From: Sphingomonas phyllosphaerae 5.2
Lineage (GTDB): Bacteria > Pseudomonadota > Alphaproteobacteria > Sphingomonadales > Sphingomonadaceae
Assembly (NCBI RefSeq): GCF_000419605.1
Contig: NZ_ATTI01000001.1
Location: 719,501 to 783,500 of the forward strand
Length of the DNA stretch: 64,000 nucleotides
Reading direction: 5' to 3'
This document shows positions 26,493-34,678 of the stretch, piece after piece; within the stretch, counting starts at the first letter, position 1, and the number at the start of each line of letters is the position of its first letter. Under the pieces are notes generated by a model. That model did no database searches, was not told the origin of the DNA, and was given only the letters and a program-made list of their open reading frames with translations. Both the position numbers and the translations under genes were made by a program.

Positions 26493-26913
26493 GACGTCTC
26501 CCGTGTCGGGGCGACGCCGTTGCCGATGGCTTCATTCGTCGCACCTATGTCCTCTCGGAGCGACGGCCCGAAGCCGGATGTTGGAAACCTGTCTCGCGAG
26601 CAGGCGCATGCGCCTTTACCGTTGCCGGCTGGACATGCGCGCATGCCACCCGGCCCCGACAAGTGTCGTGACCGAGCCTGCGAGAAGGGGTTTCCACGCC
26701 CCGCTCCCTGGCTTTCACAGGGAGCCCGGCCAATTTGCTCGACGCGGCCCGCGAGGCAAGTCAATTCGACGCCGGTCGCCCGACATTCTGCGCGATCCGC
26801 ATGGCCGCGGGATGATCGGCTGACGACCTACGGCGGCCGCTATGTTCCTGATATGTCCTACATCGCTGGCGCCGTGTAGGAACGACGGGGTGAGTCGGAA
26901 TGGAGGTCACCCG
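26493..26913. other. Divergent promoter region with palindromes
   Basis: No gene is supported here; the 91-aa minus frame at 26489-26764 has an atypical Gly/Cys/Ser-rich content. Two perfect palindromes are present: AGGCGCATGCGCCT at 26602-26615 and CATGCGCGCATG at 26634-26645. They sit between the divergent nuclease-like operon and the gene at 26914, where an operator would be expected. Confidence 0.5.
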
Positions 26914-27705
26914 ATGCGAGGAGAGAACGTGCGGTCACGCACGAGCGGCTGGCCGGAAGGGCTGTCGGACGAGGAGGCGGTGCAGCGCCTGCAGACGCTG
27001 TGCATGGGGGCGTGCGACGGCACTCAGGACCTTGCCGATGACGGCCGCTACAAGGCACTGCGCCGCGCGCTGCTCAACCGCATTGACCTGCGCCCGCTGG
27101 CGCCGGCCTTCGTCGCTGCGCAGCCGAACCTCGCTGCGCTCGTCCGCCATCTCCGCGAGACGCGTGAGCGCAGCGCGCGCCGCGACATGGTGCGGGCGCA
27201 GTTCGCCCCGTTGCTTGAGGAGGTTCACGCGCCGGGTCCGGTCAGCGCTGCGGGGTGGACCGGTCGTGCATCACCGCGCGAGCAGGCGTTGCTCGTCCGC
27301 GCGCTGGCGCCCGCCGCGCTGATCGCGGTCGAGCGGCTGATCGGCGAGGAAGTGCGCCTCCGCGACAATGGCGGCCCGGTGGAGGATGACCGTGAGGAGG
27401 CATTGTCGCACCTCAGGGACCTGCATCAGGCGCTTGGTGAGCTGATCGAACTTGCGCGCGGGGGACAACCGCTTGCTGGCGTGCTCGGCCGGGTACAGGC
27501 GATCCGGCAATCGGCGAAGGTGACGGTAGGGCGGGCGGCTGCGGCGATGCCGGTCACCGCCTCGGCACTGATCGCCTTTGCCGGTGTCGTCGGCATCGCG
27601 GACTTCTTCGTCGGGAATGTGGTCGTGTCGCTCGCAGCCGGTGGTCTGGCCGGCAACACCGTCAAGGACGTGATGCTGAAGCGCAATGCGGGCCTGTCGC
27701 GCTAG
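26914..27705 (+). CDS. Hypothetical protein with C-terminal hydrophobic region
   Basis: A 263-aa protein without a recognised family. It is mostly helical and Arg/Ala-rich (LRRALLNRIDLRPLAPAFVAAQ, VRHLRETRERSARRDMVRAQF). The C-terminus carries two hydrophobic Gly/Ala segments (MPVTASALIAFAGVVGIADFFVG, then VVVSLAAGGLAGNTV) that could insert in the membrane. The ATG at 26914 has a GGAGG site 8 bases upstream; the frame extends further upstream without support. It is divergent from the nuclease-like operon. Confidence 0.68.
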   Translation: MRGENVRSRTSGWPEGLSDEEAVQRLQTLCMGACDGTQDLADDGRYKALRRALLNRIDLRPLAPAFVAAQPNLAALVRHLRETRERSARRDMVRAQFAPLLEEVHAPGPVSAAGWTGRASPREQALLVRALAPAALIAVERLIGEEVRLRDNGGPVEDDREEALSHLRDLHQALGELIELARGGQPLAGVLGRVQAIRQSAKVTVGRAAAAMPVTASALIAFAGVVGIADFFVGNVVVSLAAGGLAGNTVKDVMLKRNAGLSR

Positions 27706-27903
27706 GAAGAATATTGCTTTGTCGGAGAGTAAAGTGCCGGCCATAGACGGTGAATGAGCGCAGCACCGGTCGCGAGAAGAACCAGCGCTGCGACAGCAGC
27801 TCGATTCCGTTGAGGGGCACGCTGATGCCACAGGCTGTCGGCGCTGCTGGGCATTGATCGCTCTGGTCGATCCGAAGTGATGTGCTCTGGCCCGCCCCCG
27901 AGC

Positions 27904-29592
27904 TCAACGGCGCGTCATCGCGCCGTGGCGGTGCGCTGATGCCGGCAGCAGCAGCGCCATCTGCGCCTGCCAGTCGGCGGGCAGCGGCTCGCCCAGCGTC
28001 AGGCGGCCTGCCGTGACGCCGGCCCGCTGCCGCCCCGCGAGGATCGCGTCGGTGACGGCGGGTGCAAGGAAGGCGAGGCGGACGACGCGGGTCAGATAGG
28101 ACGGCGTCACGCCCTCGCGCTTCGCAAGTTCGCTGGTGTTGATCTCACCGGCACGCAGCACCGCCCACCAGCCCCGTGCCTGGATGAGCAGCCGGACCAG
28201 CGCGCGGTCCGGTGTCCCGGTTGACATAACGCCATTGTCCTGCACCAGCCGCAGCGCGCGACCGGAGCGGGTCAGGCGAGCAGCGCAGGTCAGCGAGATC
28301 GTCGCAGGTGCATCGGGAGAGCGTGTTGCTTCGAGCAAGCCGGTCAGCGCTTCGGCATCGATCTGGATCGTCAAGCCGGTCGTCGCGACCTCCACCCGCC
28401 GGGTGAGCTGCATCAGCGCGGGCGAGCGGTGGTCGCCGAGCGCAGCGCTCAGGGATGCGCAGCGATCGTGATATGCCGCCATATCGTCAAAGCTCAGGTC
28501 GAACCCTGCGGTCGCAGCCAGCGCCAGCGGGTCGGCCAGGAACTCGCTGAGCTGTGCCATCACCAGCCCCTCGATTTCGCGCGCGGGAAGTCGCATGCCG
28601 GTGTCACTGCGCCCGTGATGCAGCGACTGACTGACGTAGTAGCGGTGCCGGACCTTGCCCTTCACGGCATGGGTGGCGAGGAGCGGCTCACCGCCTGTAT
28701 CGACGATCCTGCCCGCGAGCAGACCGGGGCTGGCGGCGCGCGCGCGGGTACGTGCACCCTGTACATTCGCCGCCAGCGAGGCCTGCACTGCTGCGAAATT
28801 GGCTTCGTCGATGATGGCATCGTGCTGGCCGGGATGAATGACACCGCGGTGCGCGATGCGACCGGTGTAGATCACGTTTTTCAGGATCAGGTAGAGTTGA
28901 CCACGCGTGAACCTCCCGCCGCCGAGCGGTTTGCCGGTGATGGTCGTGCGTTTCGGTACGGTGATCCGCTCTGCGAGCAGCTCTGCTTCGAGACGCGGCA
29001 CACTCCCGAGCCGCAGGTGGCGTGCAAACAGGTCGCGGATGAGTACGGCATGCTCCTCGACGATGCTGAGGCTGCGGCCGTTCGGTGCATAGCCGAGTGG
29101 TGGAATGCCGCCCATCCACATGCCCCGCGCCTTGGACGCAGTGATCTTGTCGCGGATGCGTTCGGCGGTCACCTCGCGCTCGAATTGCGCGAACGACAGC
29201 AGCATGTTGAGCGTCAGCCGCCCCATGCTGGTCGTGGTGTTGAACGACTGCGTCACCGAGACGAAGCTCGTTCCGGCCTTGTCGAAGGTCTCGACCAGTT
29301 TGGCAAAGTCGAACAGCGAGCGCGTCAGCCGGTCAACCTTGTAGACGACGATCGTGTCGATGCGGCCTGCCGCCACCTCGGCGAGCAGGCGCCGGAGGGC
29401 AGGGCGCTCCAGCGTGCCGCCTGACAGGCCGCCATCATCGTAGATGTCGGGAAGCGCTGTCCAGCCCTCGCTCGCCTGTGAGAGGATGTAGGCGGCACAT
29501 GCCTCGCGCTGCGCGTCGAGGCTGTTGAAGCTTTGCTCCAGCCCTTCGTCGGACGATTTGCGCGTGTAGATCGCGCAGCGGATCGTCTTCAT
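27904..29592 (-). CDS. Large serine recombinase
   Basis: A 562-aa site-specific recombinase. The resolvase catalytic domain occupies residues 1-150 (IYTRKSSDEG with nucleophile Ser13, YKVDRLTRSLFDFAKL, FAQFEREVTAERIRDKI). The recombinase domain follows (GGIPPLGYAPNGR, KNVIYTGRIAHRG). The usual Cys-rich zinc ribbon is not visible, and the C-terminal 150 residues include an HTH-like TSELAKREGVTPSYLTRVV. The start at 29592 overlaps the DUF2924 stop (ATGA). It probably mobilises the island or a cassette; its attachment sites are not identified. Confidence 0.9.
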   Translation of the reverse strand: MKTIRCAIYTRKSSDEGLEQSFNSLDAQREACAAYILSQASEGWTALPDIYDDGGLSGGTLERPALRRLLAEVAAGRIDTIVVYKVDRLTRSLFDFAKLVETFDKAGTSFVSVTQSFNTTTSMGRLTLNMLLSFAQFEREVTAERIRDKITASKARGMWMGGIPPLGYAPNGRSLSIVEEHAVLIRDLFARHLRLGSVPRLEAELLAERITVPKRTTITGKPLGGGRFTRGQLYLILKNVIYTGRIAHRGVIHPGQHDAIIDEANFAAVQASLAANVQGARTRARAASPGLLAGRIVDTGGEPLLATHAVKGKVRHRYYVSQSLHHGRSDTGMRLPAREIEGLVMAQLSEFLADPLALAATAGFDLSFDDMAAYHDRCASLSAALGDHRSPALMQLTRRVEVATTGLTIQIDAEALTGLLEATRSPDAPATISLTCAARLTRSGRALRLVQDNGVMSTGTPDRALVRLLIQARGWWAVLRAGEINTSELAKREGVTPSYLTRVVRLAFLAPAVTDAILAGRQRAGVTAGRLTLGEPLPADWQAQMALLLPASAHRHGAMTRR

Positions 29593-29999
29593 GCCGCCAC
29601 TGCCTTCTTCAGCCCGAAGAACGCCGGACCCGACCAGCGCGTGCCGGTGATCGCGCGCGCCACCTCGCTGAGCGAACGCCATTCGCGTCCGTCCCAGCGG
29701 ATGACCTGGTCCTCGCCGACCTCGACGACATGCGCGCGCCCCTGCCACTCGCGCACCAGCCGCATGCCGGGGCGCACGCCATCGGTGCGGGTGCGCCCGC
29801 GGGCGAGCTGATCCAGCGCGCGGCTGGTCCCGCGGCTGAGACCACCCAAACTGCACGCCTGCATCTCCCAGGCGAGTGCCAGCCGCAGCATGCTGGTACC
29901 GACCTTCGGGGCGGGGGTCCCGACCAGCTGCGTCCAGCGTACCCGCAGGTCGCCCAGTGCAAGCGCCTCGAGCGCTGCGACATCGTTCGACACCGGCAT
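29589..29999 (-). CDS. DUF2924 domain protein
   Basis: A 136-aa protein of the DUF2924 family. Recognisable segments are LGDLRVRWTQLVGTPAPKV, LDQLARGRTRTDGVRPGMRLVREW and the C-terminal SLSEVARAITGTRWSGPAFFGLKK, which resembles a small DNA-associated domain. The family nearly always sits between DUF3489 and a serine recombinase, as here. TGATG and ATGA overlaps couple it to both neighbours. It may assist the recombinase. Confidence 0.88.
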   Translation of the reverse strand: MPVSNDVAALEALALGDLRVRWTQLVGTPAPKVGTSMLRLALAWEMQACSLGGLSRGTSRALDQLARGRTRTDGVRPGMRLVREWQGRAHVVEVGEDQVIRWDGREWRSLSEVARAITGTRWSGPAFFGLKKAVAA

Positions 30000-30514
30000 C
30001 ACGCCGCCGCCACGATGCGGTAGCACGTCGCACCATCGCGCTTGCTGCGGGTGATCTCATGGCCCTTCTTGCGCAGGCCGGTCAGCGCTGCGCGGGTGGT
30101 GTGCGGCAGCCAGCCGGTTGCCGCGATGAGCTCGGGAAGCGTCACGCCGTTGGTGCGTGACAGAAGGACGAGGACCGCACTGATCTTCCTCGGGCGGGGT
30201 TCCGTCGTGGGCGCGGGCGGGACGGCACCCGCTGACGCCGCCGGAGCCGGTTCACCCGCGATCTCGATGCCGATAGCAGCCCCGCCCGCGTCCGTGACGA
30301 AGACGCCGTAGCGGACGTCGCCGTCGGTGCGGCGGGTCGCTGACGCATCGTTCGTCTCGCATTCCTCGGCGAAGCCGCGGTTCAGAAGGGCAGTGATGGC
30401 CTTTGCGATACCGCCGCCCGGCTTGAGCGATGCGGGTAGCGGGAGGAGACTGCCATTGTCGCGCTGTGCTGCCGCCGAAAGCAGAACGGCCTGTGTGTCG
30501 CTGAGGCTGGTCAT
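29999..30514 (-). CDS. DUF3489 domain protein
   Basis: A 171-aa protein, first of the DUF3489-DUF2924-recombinase cassette. The N-terminus (LSDTQAVLLSAAAQRDNGSL) and C-terminus (LLSRTNGVTLPELIAATGWLPHTTRAALTGLRKKGHEI) are the DUF3489 hallmarks. The latter reads as a winged HTH. A Pro/Ala linker joins the two. The ATG at 30514 was chosen because the family begins at MTSLSD; the upstream frame covers the leader. Confidence 0.87.
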   Translation of the reverse strand: MTSLSDTQAVLLSAAAQRDNGSLLPLPASLKPGGGIAKAITALLNRGFAEECETNDASATRRTDGDVRYGVFVTDAGGAAIGIEIAGEPAPAASAGAVPPAPTTEPRPRKISAVLVLLSRTNGVTLPELIAATGWLPHTTRAALTGLRKKGHEITRSKRDGATCYRIVAAA

Positions 30515-30567
30515 GATGCTGGTCTTCCATGCGGGACGCGGCACCATGCCGTTCCCACCAGCTACAG

Positions 30568-30591
30568 CCCCGGTGAGGGACTCACCCGGGG
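30568..30591. repeat. Inverted repeat in the DUF3489 leader
   Basis: CCCCGGTGAG and CTCACCCGGGG form a near-perfect stem with one bulged base and a GGA loop, 54 bp upstream of the cassette's first start codon. It could act as an operator or a leader hairpin. Confidence 0.4.
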
Positions 30592-30690
30592 CAGGGCGGG
30601 GCATCCCGCCGGATCGGCATCATGGGGGGTGCTGTCGCTCGGGCGACGGGCGAAGTCGAATGCTTTGTGCTGGGGATTAGTGCTCGCCTA

Positions 30691-31525
30691 GGGTCAGGAC
30701 TCGTTGATCACAGCCAGAAGATGACGGTGGCAGCGAGGGCGATGGCGGAGAAGAAGGCGGTGGGGCAGCGGTCGTAGCGGGTGGCGACCCGGCGCCAGTC
30801 CTTGAGGCGGCCGAACATGATCTCGATGCGGCTGCGACGCCGGTAGCGGCGCTTGTCGTACCGGACCGGCTCGTTGCGCGACCTGCGGCCTGGGATGCAG
30901 GGCTGGATGCCTTTGGCCTGGAGGGCGTCCCTAAACCAGTCGGCGTCGTAGCCGCGATCACCAAGCAGCCACTGCGCCTTCGGCATGTCATCGAGCAGCG
31001 CTGCCGCGCCGGTGTAGTCGCTGACCTGGCCTGCGGTCATGAAGAAGCTCAAGGGGCGCCCGTTCGCATCGGCGATGGCGTGGAGCTTGGTGTTCATGCC
31101 GCCTTTGGTGCGGCCGATCAGGCGGCCGAGACCCCCTTTTTAACCCGCAGGCTCGATGCCGTGCGGTGAGCCTTCAGGTAGGTTGCGTCGATCATGACCG
31201 TCTGCGGCTCGGCGCCGGCTGCAGCCAGACCTTCCATCATTCGCGTGAACACACCGGCCTCGCCCCAACGCTTCCACCGATTGTACAGCGTCTTGTGCGA
31301 GCCGTAGGCGCTGGGTGCATCTCGCCAGCGCAGCCCATTGCGGTTGACGAATACGATGCCACTCAGCACACGCCGGTCATCTACCCTCGGCATCCCGTGG
31401 CTCTTGGGAAAGAACGGCCGCAGCCGTTCGATCTGCTCATCCGTCAGCCAAAACAGGTCACTCATCCCGGTCTCCTTGCGGAACCTGAATCAGATCGCGA
31501 CGCTCACATCAATGGGTCCTGACCC
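30691..31525 (-). mobile_element. IS5-family insertion sequence (835 bp, IS427-like)
   Basis: Terminal inverted repeats start GGGTCAGGAC at the left and, reverse-complemented, GGGTCAGGACCCATTGATG at the right. A TA dinucleotide flanks both ends, the target duplication expected for this IS5 subgroup. It contains one transposase in two overlapping frames. It lies between the recombinase cassette and the gene at 31527. Confidence 0.92.
30708..31465 (-). CDS. IS5-family transposase made by -1 frameshift
   Basis: The first frame (31465-31118) encodes the N-terminal half (LFWLTDEQIERLRPFFP, NGLRWRDAPSAYGSHKTLYNRWKRW, and the first catalytic Asp in VMIDATYLKAHR). The second frame, entered near 31132-31141, carries the rest (MNTKLHAIADANGRP, LLGDRGYDADWFRDAL, and the catalytic Glu region YRRRSRIEIMFGRLKDWRRVATRYD). 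The AAAAAGGGGG run at the junction on the coding strand is a classic slippery site, so the two frames are expected to fuse by -1 shift. Both halves look intact. Confidence 0.9.
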
Positions 31526-31526
31526 T

Positions 31527-32288
31527 AAGGTGGGCGCCGAGATAAGCACCACTCGCGAGGAAAAGGCCGACATCAAGGATCGTGTTAGCATCTTCGCCAG
31601 CATCAAGGGCGGTGCCGCCCGCATCGTGCAGTACGGCGGCTGGCGACGGGATCTCACCGGCAGTTCGACATTCGATGCGAGCGTGTTGCTATCGCCCGCC
31701 GACACGGACCTGCAGGCCTTCACGGTCGCCGGAGACCTTAAGATCAAAAGCCCTGCCGCAGGAGCTAGCCCGTGGAACAGCCCGGACAAGGTGATGTTTG
31801 GGCAGCGCTTCGTTCGCGTGCCGAAGCCGGCACCGCTATGCGCCCGCGTGAGGCTCGACTTCGTCGTCAGGCACATAACTAGAGGTCGAGAATCGACCTC
31901 GGAGTCTAACGACCGAGTTCTCTTCTATCGAGGTCTATCCGAATCGATCGAGAATGTCGCACCCCCGGCGACACCCGAGAAATGGAAGATAGTCGCTCCG
32001 CGCACTATCGGAGGCAGACCCGCACCGCTCATGCTCAGCTTCAAGGGGGATGACGGCGAAGAGCAGGCACTGACCTTCTCAGACAAGGGCCAGGCGATCG
32101 AACTCCTTAATTGGCTTCGAGCCTTAAAAATCGCTGGCAGGGTCGGGAATGGCCAGCTCTACCTGAAGGATGGTGAGCCATTGGATCTTGCGCGCTATCC
32201 CGGACTGGACGCGACCTACATCGACGCGGAGAGAGACTGGAAGGCGGCGACCTTGCCGTGCTCCGCGACGCCTGTGCAGACGCCTTGA
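31527..32288 (+). CDS. Hypothetical protein abutting the IS5 element
   Basis: About 253 aa of an unrecognised protein (KDRVSIFASIKGGAARIVQYGG, DLQAFTVAGDLKIKSPA, RVRLDFVVRHITRG, then QAIELLNWLRALKIAGR). It looks soluble and beta-rich. The frame is open back through the IS boundary. With the IS removed, the left flank gives an in-frame stop four codons before 31527, so the gene either starts at GTG 31530, which lacks a good ribosome site, or lost its 5' end in a deletion. Base composition is slightly lower in GC than the surroundings. Confidence 0.5.
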   Translation, partial: KVGAEISTTREEKADIKDRVSIFASIKGGAARIVQYGGWRRDLTGSSTFDASVLLSPADTDLQAFTVAGDLKIKSPAAGASPWNSPDKVMFGQRFVRVPKPAPLCARVRLDFVVRHITRGRESTSESNDRVLFYRGLSESIENVAPPATPEKWKIVAPRTIGGRPAPLMLSFKGDDGEEQALTFSDKGQAIELLNWLRALKIAGRVGNGQLYLKDGEPLDLARYPGLDATYIDAERDWKAATLPCSATPVQTP

Positions 32289-32548
32289 CCATATCTCCCG
32301 CAAAAGATGGGGTCGGCGGGTCCTGCATCCGGTATCTTCCGCGAGACGCCCGTGCTGGCGGGCAGGAAGAATGTTCGCAGGCATCCTTATCGCCTGGTCC
32401 TGTACGGATGACCGGAGTTCGGAAAATGGCGGAGTGTCCTCTTTGAGTAAGCGTGGCGGGTAGACCGCCTTGCGGTAGCGCTGGCGGTCAGGATGCTTGT
32501 TGCCTTTGACGAGGGCGCGAGCGGTGCAGGAAGTTTTTGGTTCTACGA

Positions 32549-32576
32549 CCAGTCATACGAGCACTCGTATGACTGG
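32549..32576. repeat. Perfect inverted repeat over the IS66 tnpA start
   Basis: The 13-bp arms CCAGTCATACGAG and CTCGTATGACTGG are separated by CA. The right arm contains the ATG at 32569. In mRNA this hairpin would bury that start codon. Confidence 0.7.
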
Positions 32577-32943
32577 TCGGATGGAGGTCGTCGGCCGTGT
32601 GTCGGGTCGACGGCGATGGTCGGACGCAGAGAAGCTGGAGATCCTTGCCGAGGCATTCCGGCCCGGTGTGCGGGTCTGCGACATTATCGCGCGCCGCGAG
32701 GTGTCGAGCAGCCTGATCTACACGTGGCGCAAGCAGTTGCGGGAGGGCAAGCTGGCGGGCGTCGTGCCTTCGTTGCCGGTGTTTGCCGAGGTACAGGTTG
32801 CCGAACCGGTCGCGCCGACACCGCAGCGGGCACCATGTCCACCGGGGTTCATCCATATCGAACTGCCGGGTGGCGTGCGGGTTAGCGTGGATGCCGCGGT
32901 GGATGCAGGCGCGCTGACACGGGTGCTGTCGGTGCTGCGGTGA
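32569..32943 (+). CDS. tnpA: IS66 accessory protein TnpA
   Basis: A roughly 124-aa HTH protein of the IS66 TnpA/IS3-like accessory type: GRRRWSDAEKLEILAEAFRP, VCDIIARREVSSSLIYTWRKQLREG, then a Pro-rich linker and a C-terminal GGVRVSVDAAVDAGALTRVLSVL. The start may instead be upstream at 32497 or downstream at 32581. It overlaps tnpB by 4 bp (GTGA). Confidence 0.85.
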   Translation: MTGRMEVVGRVSGRRRWSDAEKLEILAEAFRPGVRVCDIIARREVSSSLIYTWRKQLREGKLAGVVPSLPVFAEVQVAEPVAPTPQRAPCPPGFIHIELPGGVRVSVDAAVDAGALTRVLSVLR

Positions 32944-33287
32944 ACCCGGTGCCGCTCCCAACGCGCGTGTTCCTGGCGTGCGGGGTGACCGATATGCGCA
33001 AGGGGTTCGACGGCTTGGCGGTGTTGGTGCAGCAGATGCTGGCGCAGAACCCGCATTCCGGCGCGCTGTTCGCGTTCCGGGGCAAGCGGGGCCATCTGGT
33101 CAAGCTGCTGTGGTTCGACGGGCAAGGCCTGTGCCTGTTCTCCAAGCGCCTGGACCGGGGCCGCTTCGTCTGGCCCGTGACCGCGACCGGCACGGTGGTG
33201 CTGACGCCGGCGCAATTGTCGACGCTGCTGGAGGGCATCGACTGGCGTCGTCCCGAGCGGACGTTCGCGCCGACGCTGGCGGGATGA
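32940..33287 (+). CDS. tnpB: IS66 accessory protein TnpB
   Basis: A 115-aa protein of the IS66 Orf2/TnpB family with the standard motifs VFLACGVTDMRKGFDGLAVLVQ, GALFAFRGKRGHLVKLLWFDGQGLCLFSKRL and a C-terminal LLEGIDWRRPERT. Full length. It starts by overlap with tnpA. Confidence 0.93.
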   Translation: MNPVPLPTRVFLACGVTDMRKGFDGLAVLVQQMLAQNPHSGALFAFRGKRGHLVKLLWFDGQGLCLFSKRLDRGRFVWPVTATGTVVLTPAQLSTLLEGIDWRRPERTFAPTLAG

Positions 33288-33348
33288 GAACGGCGGTTTT
33301 GGGTCGCTTTTGCTCGCCGGTCCGCACGCAATCTGCTATGGAAACCGG

Positions 33349-33547
33349 GTGTCGGAAGCGCTCGTTTCCCCTGCTGATGCCGCCGCGCGGATTGCCGCGC
33401 TGGAGGCGTCGCTCGCCCGGGCCAATGCCGCGCTTGCCGCCCGCGACCTGCTCATCGACACCCTGCGCGGGCAGATCGCGCGGTTGCGGCGGATGCAGTT
33501 CGGTGCCTCGTCCGAGAAGCTGAGCCGCGAGATCGAGCAGCTCGAAC
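33349..33547 (+). pseudogene. IS66 transposase TnpC, N-terminal fragment
   Basis: About 66 residues of the large IS66 transposase: the leucine-zipper-like N-terminus (AARIAALEASLARANAALAAR, then GQIARLRRMQFGASSEKLSREIEQLE). The frame is cut by IS6 copy 1; the catalytic domain is absent. Confidence 0.85.
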
Positions 33548-34386
33548 GGCCCCGTCAATCCAAATGCACCTGCTGGTAAATGGGTGATGGTGGGGTAGGG
33601 CACAGGCATGCCCCGTCCGCGTAAGCCAGCCTCACCGTTCCGCTACTTCAACTCGTCGCCGGAGGTGATCCGGCTAGTGGTGCTGATGTACGTTCGGTTT
33701 CCGCTTAGCCTGCGGAACGTGGAAGACCTGCTGTTCGAGCGCGGGATCGACATCTGCCACGAGACGGTGCGCCTGTGGTGGAACAGGTTCGGTCCGCTGT
33801 TTGCGGGCGACATCCGTCGCGCACGCGTGAGCCGGATGCGCGGCTTTCGTCATTGGCGCTGGCACCTGGACGAGATGTACGTGAAGCTGAATGGCGAGAT
33901 GGTCTACCTCTGGCGAGCCGTCGATCACGAGGGCGAGGTGCTGGAAAGCTACGTCACCCGCACCCGCGACAAGGCTGCCGCGCTTGCCTTCATGAAGAAG
34001 GCGCTGAAGCGCCACGGCTCACCCGAGGTGATCACCACCGATGGCCTGCGCAGCTATCGTGCTGCGATGAACGACCTGGGCAATGCCGAAAAGCAGGAGG
34101 TCGGCCGGTGGGCTAACAACCGGGTGGAAAATAGCCATCTGCCGTTCCGACGAAGAGAGCGGGCGATGCAGCGGTTCCGGCAGATGAAGACGCTGCAGAA
34201 GTTCGCATCCGTCCACGCCAACGTCCACAACCACTTCAGCCTGGAGCGCCACCTCATCGATCGACAGACTTACCGGGAACGACGCTCCGCCGCGCTGGCG
34301 GAGTGGCAGGCGCTTGTCAGCTGAACATGCCGTCAAAGACCGAAATGCATCGTGTGGAGAGCGGTTCGCATTAGACTGACAGCACC
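33548..34386 (+). mobile_element. IS6-family element, copy 1 (839 bp)
   Basis: Inverted ends are GGCCCCGTCAATCC on the left and, reverse-complemented, GGTGCTGTCAGTCT on the right. It encodes one intact transposase. Flanking 8-mers differ (gctcgaac and cgcctggg), so there is no target duplication, as expected after IS6-mediated recombination. It joins an IS66 remnant to a truncated acyltransferase. Confidence 0.9.
33608..34324 (+). CDS. IS6-family transposase
   Basis: A 238-aa DDE transposase of the IS6/IS26 family. An HTH-like N-terminus (LRNVEDLLFERGIDICHETVRLWWNRF) precedes the catalytic domain with the first Asp in WHLDEMYVKLNGE, the second in VITTDGLRSY and the Glu in RVENSHLPFRRRERAM. 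Length and motifs are intact. It is about 95% identical by eye to the copy at 44656. Confidence 0.95.
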   Translation: MPRPRKPASPFRYFNSSPEVIRLVVLMYVRFPLSLRNVEDLLFERGIDICHETVRLWWNRFGPLFAGDIRRARVSRMRGFRHWRWHLDEMYVKLNGEMVYLWRAVDHEGEVLESYVTRTRDKAAALAFMKKALKRHGSPEVITTDGLRSYRAAMNDLGNAEKQEVGRWANNRVENSHLPFRRRERAMQRFRQMKTLQKFASVHANVHNHFSLERHLIDRQTYRERRSAALAEWQALVS

Positions 34387-34606
34387 CGCCTGGGTGATCG
34401 ACCATAAGGTCCCCGCGCGCACCGGCGCACCGGTCGGTGTGGCGCTGGTCGTCACGGCAGTGGCGGTGGCTTACGCCAGCCTCAAGCTCTACGACGAGCC
34501 GGTCCGTCGCTGGCTCGGCCGGCGGCTGCTCCGCCGCGGCCAAGCGAGCACGATCCGGATCTTTGGGGGGCGCGCTGCCGCCAAACCTCGTGTGCCGCTC
34601 ACCTGA
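34387..34606 (+). pseudogene. Acyltransferase-3-type protein, C-terminal fragment
   Basis: About 72 residues in frame with a hydrophobic helix (GAPVGVALVVTAVAVAYASLKLYDEPVRRWLGRR). The LYDEPVRRWL ending resembles the last membrane segment of OafA/YrhL acyltransferases. The 5' part is missing, cut at the right end of IS6 copy 1. It ends 72 bp before the GH51 gene. Confidence 0.6.
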
Positions 34607-34678
34607 GCGTTGTCAGGCACCTGTTTCTATTCGACAAGCACATCGTTGCCGTAGACGGCGACCGTGGGGAGGGACGCA

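Larger units (their letters stand above)
32447..33547 (+). mobile_element. IS66-family element, right part lost
   Basis: The left end begins GTAAGCG, as in IS66 elements, and is followed by tnpA, tnpB and the first third of tnpC in the usual order. The element is cut at 33548 by IS6 copy 1, and its right end is not found in the window. Confidence 0.85.

Noticed and set aside
26489..26764. A 91-aa minus-strand frame overlapping the start of the nuclease-like gene
   Set aside because: Gly/Cys/Arg-rich composition unlike neighbours, no ribosome site, and the downstream gene has its own GGGAGA site.
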